A DNA stretch of 58,598 nucleotides. It comes from an uncultured Geobacteraceae bacterium (GTDB lineage: Bacteria > Desulfobacterota > Desulfuromonadia > Geobacterales > Pseudopelobacteraceae). Where the stretch lies: contig CAIYDX010000364.1 in NCBI GenBank assembly GCA_903925005.1, positions 1-58,598 of the forward strand. Reading direction: 5' to 3'. Position numbers and translations under genes: made by a program. Under the pieces are notes generated by a model. The model did no database searches and had not been told where the DNA came from. It saw only the letters and a list, made by a program, of their open reading frames with translations. This document shows, piece by piece, positions 58,462 to 58,598 of this stretch (the stretch's first letter is position 1; every line of letters starts with the position of its first letter).

Positions 58462-58598
58462 GGTGGCCGGGCTTAGTGAGACATCCTGAGGGGTGAAATA
58501 AGCAATGACCCTTGGTTGTTGAGGTTTCCTGGTTTCAGGCTACCAGTCTCATTTGTTCAAGTCCTTGGAAATAAGCCTCATCCGGTGTCAGTTTGTCA
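58455..58598 (-). mobile_element. Insertion sequence end with transposase C-terminus
   Basis: Base composition jumps to GC-rich just after the FRG break. On the minus strand an open frame enters from the right edge and stops at 58535-58537, encoding DKLTPDEAYFQGLEQMRLVA, a typical IS3-type (rve_3 integrase core) transposase end. The left boundary, between about 58450 and 58470, is estimated; the terminal inverted repeat cannot be confirmed without the other end. Confidence 0.65.

Overview
The window looks like a chromosomal segment of a Geobacter-like bacterium (Desulfuromonadota, Geobacterales). This rests on gene content: many multi-PAS histidine kinases, an NtrC/HD-GYP/GGDEF/PilZ/HDOD repertoire, a PocR-domain kinase, a feoB operon with a FeoA-fused DtxR regulator, and heptanucleotide-built intergenic hairpins. 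No rRNA is present, so the genus is an inference. Most of the window has moderate GC. From about 54.8 kb to the right end it turns clearly AT-rich.

Layout. (1) 0.25-8.3 kb: a minus-strand two-component run with a five-PAS kinase, a NarL-type regulator, a hybrid kinase and an NtrC-type sigma-54 activator. (2) 8.4-15.6 kb: clpB, a PLP aminotransferase and a PAS/PocR/GAF kinase. (3) 16.0-19.5 kb: iron uptake and control (fur, feoB, a Cys-rich mini-protein, DtxR-FeoA), with a near-ideal fur promoter overlapped by a Fur-box-like palindrome. (4) 19.7-23.6 kb: an outer-membrane barrel gene, a cupredoxin-like gene broken by a one-base frameshift, and a GGDEF/EAL sensor with altered signature motifs. 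(5) 23.9-25.9 kb: a DUF815 ATPase and metF. (6) 26.0-38.6 kb: a large chemosensory operon on the minus strand: STAS, CheA, CheW, short CheR-like protein, metallo-beta-lactamase-fold protein, poly-HAMP MCP, CheR, histidine kinase, REC-HD-GYP, CheB. It has no stand-alone CheY. (7) 38.9-46.1 kb: a second two-component run (small kinase, NtrC-type regulator, hybrid PAS kinase) with a helical unknown and a thioredoxin-DsbD-like fusion. (8) 46.4-53.7 kb: YkgJ-like and S1-domain proteins, htpG, a diguanylate cyclase, PilZ and HDOD proteins and a small secreted protein. (9) 53.9-54.6 kb: two small flagellar-like proteins.

The right end is a mobile region. At 54,781-54,825 lies only the 3' part of a tRNA-Val gene, still followed by its own terminator, as expected for an attachment site left when an element integrated into the tRNA. 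AT-rich cargo follows: a TPR/multi-TM (TMTC-like) protein, a family 2 glycosyltransferase, and an FRG-domain gene cut by an insertion sequence that runs off the window.

The most distinctive system is the chemosensory operon. Its receptor carries six cytoplasmic repeats with an exact 273-bp period, resembling the HAMP arrays of fungal Nik1 kinases, and ends in a tryptophan/phenylalanine pentapeptide of the CheR-tether type. The operon includes a CheR with the matching beta-subdomain, a second trimmed CheR-like protein and a complete-ligand MBL-fold protein. Its likely output is c-di-GMP turnover (HD-GYP) or STAS signalling rather than a classical CheY motor response; that is inference.
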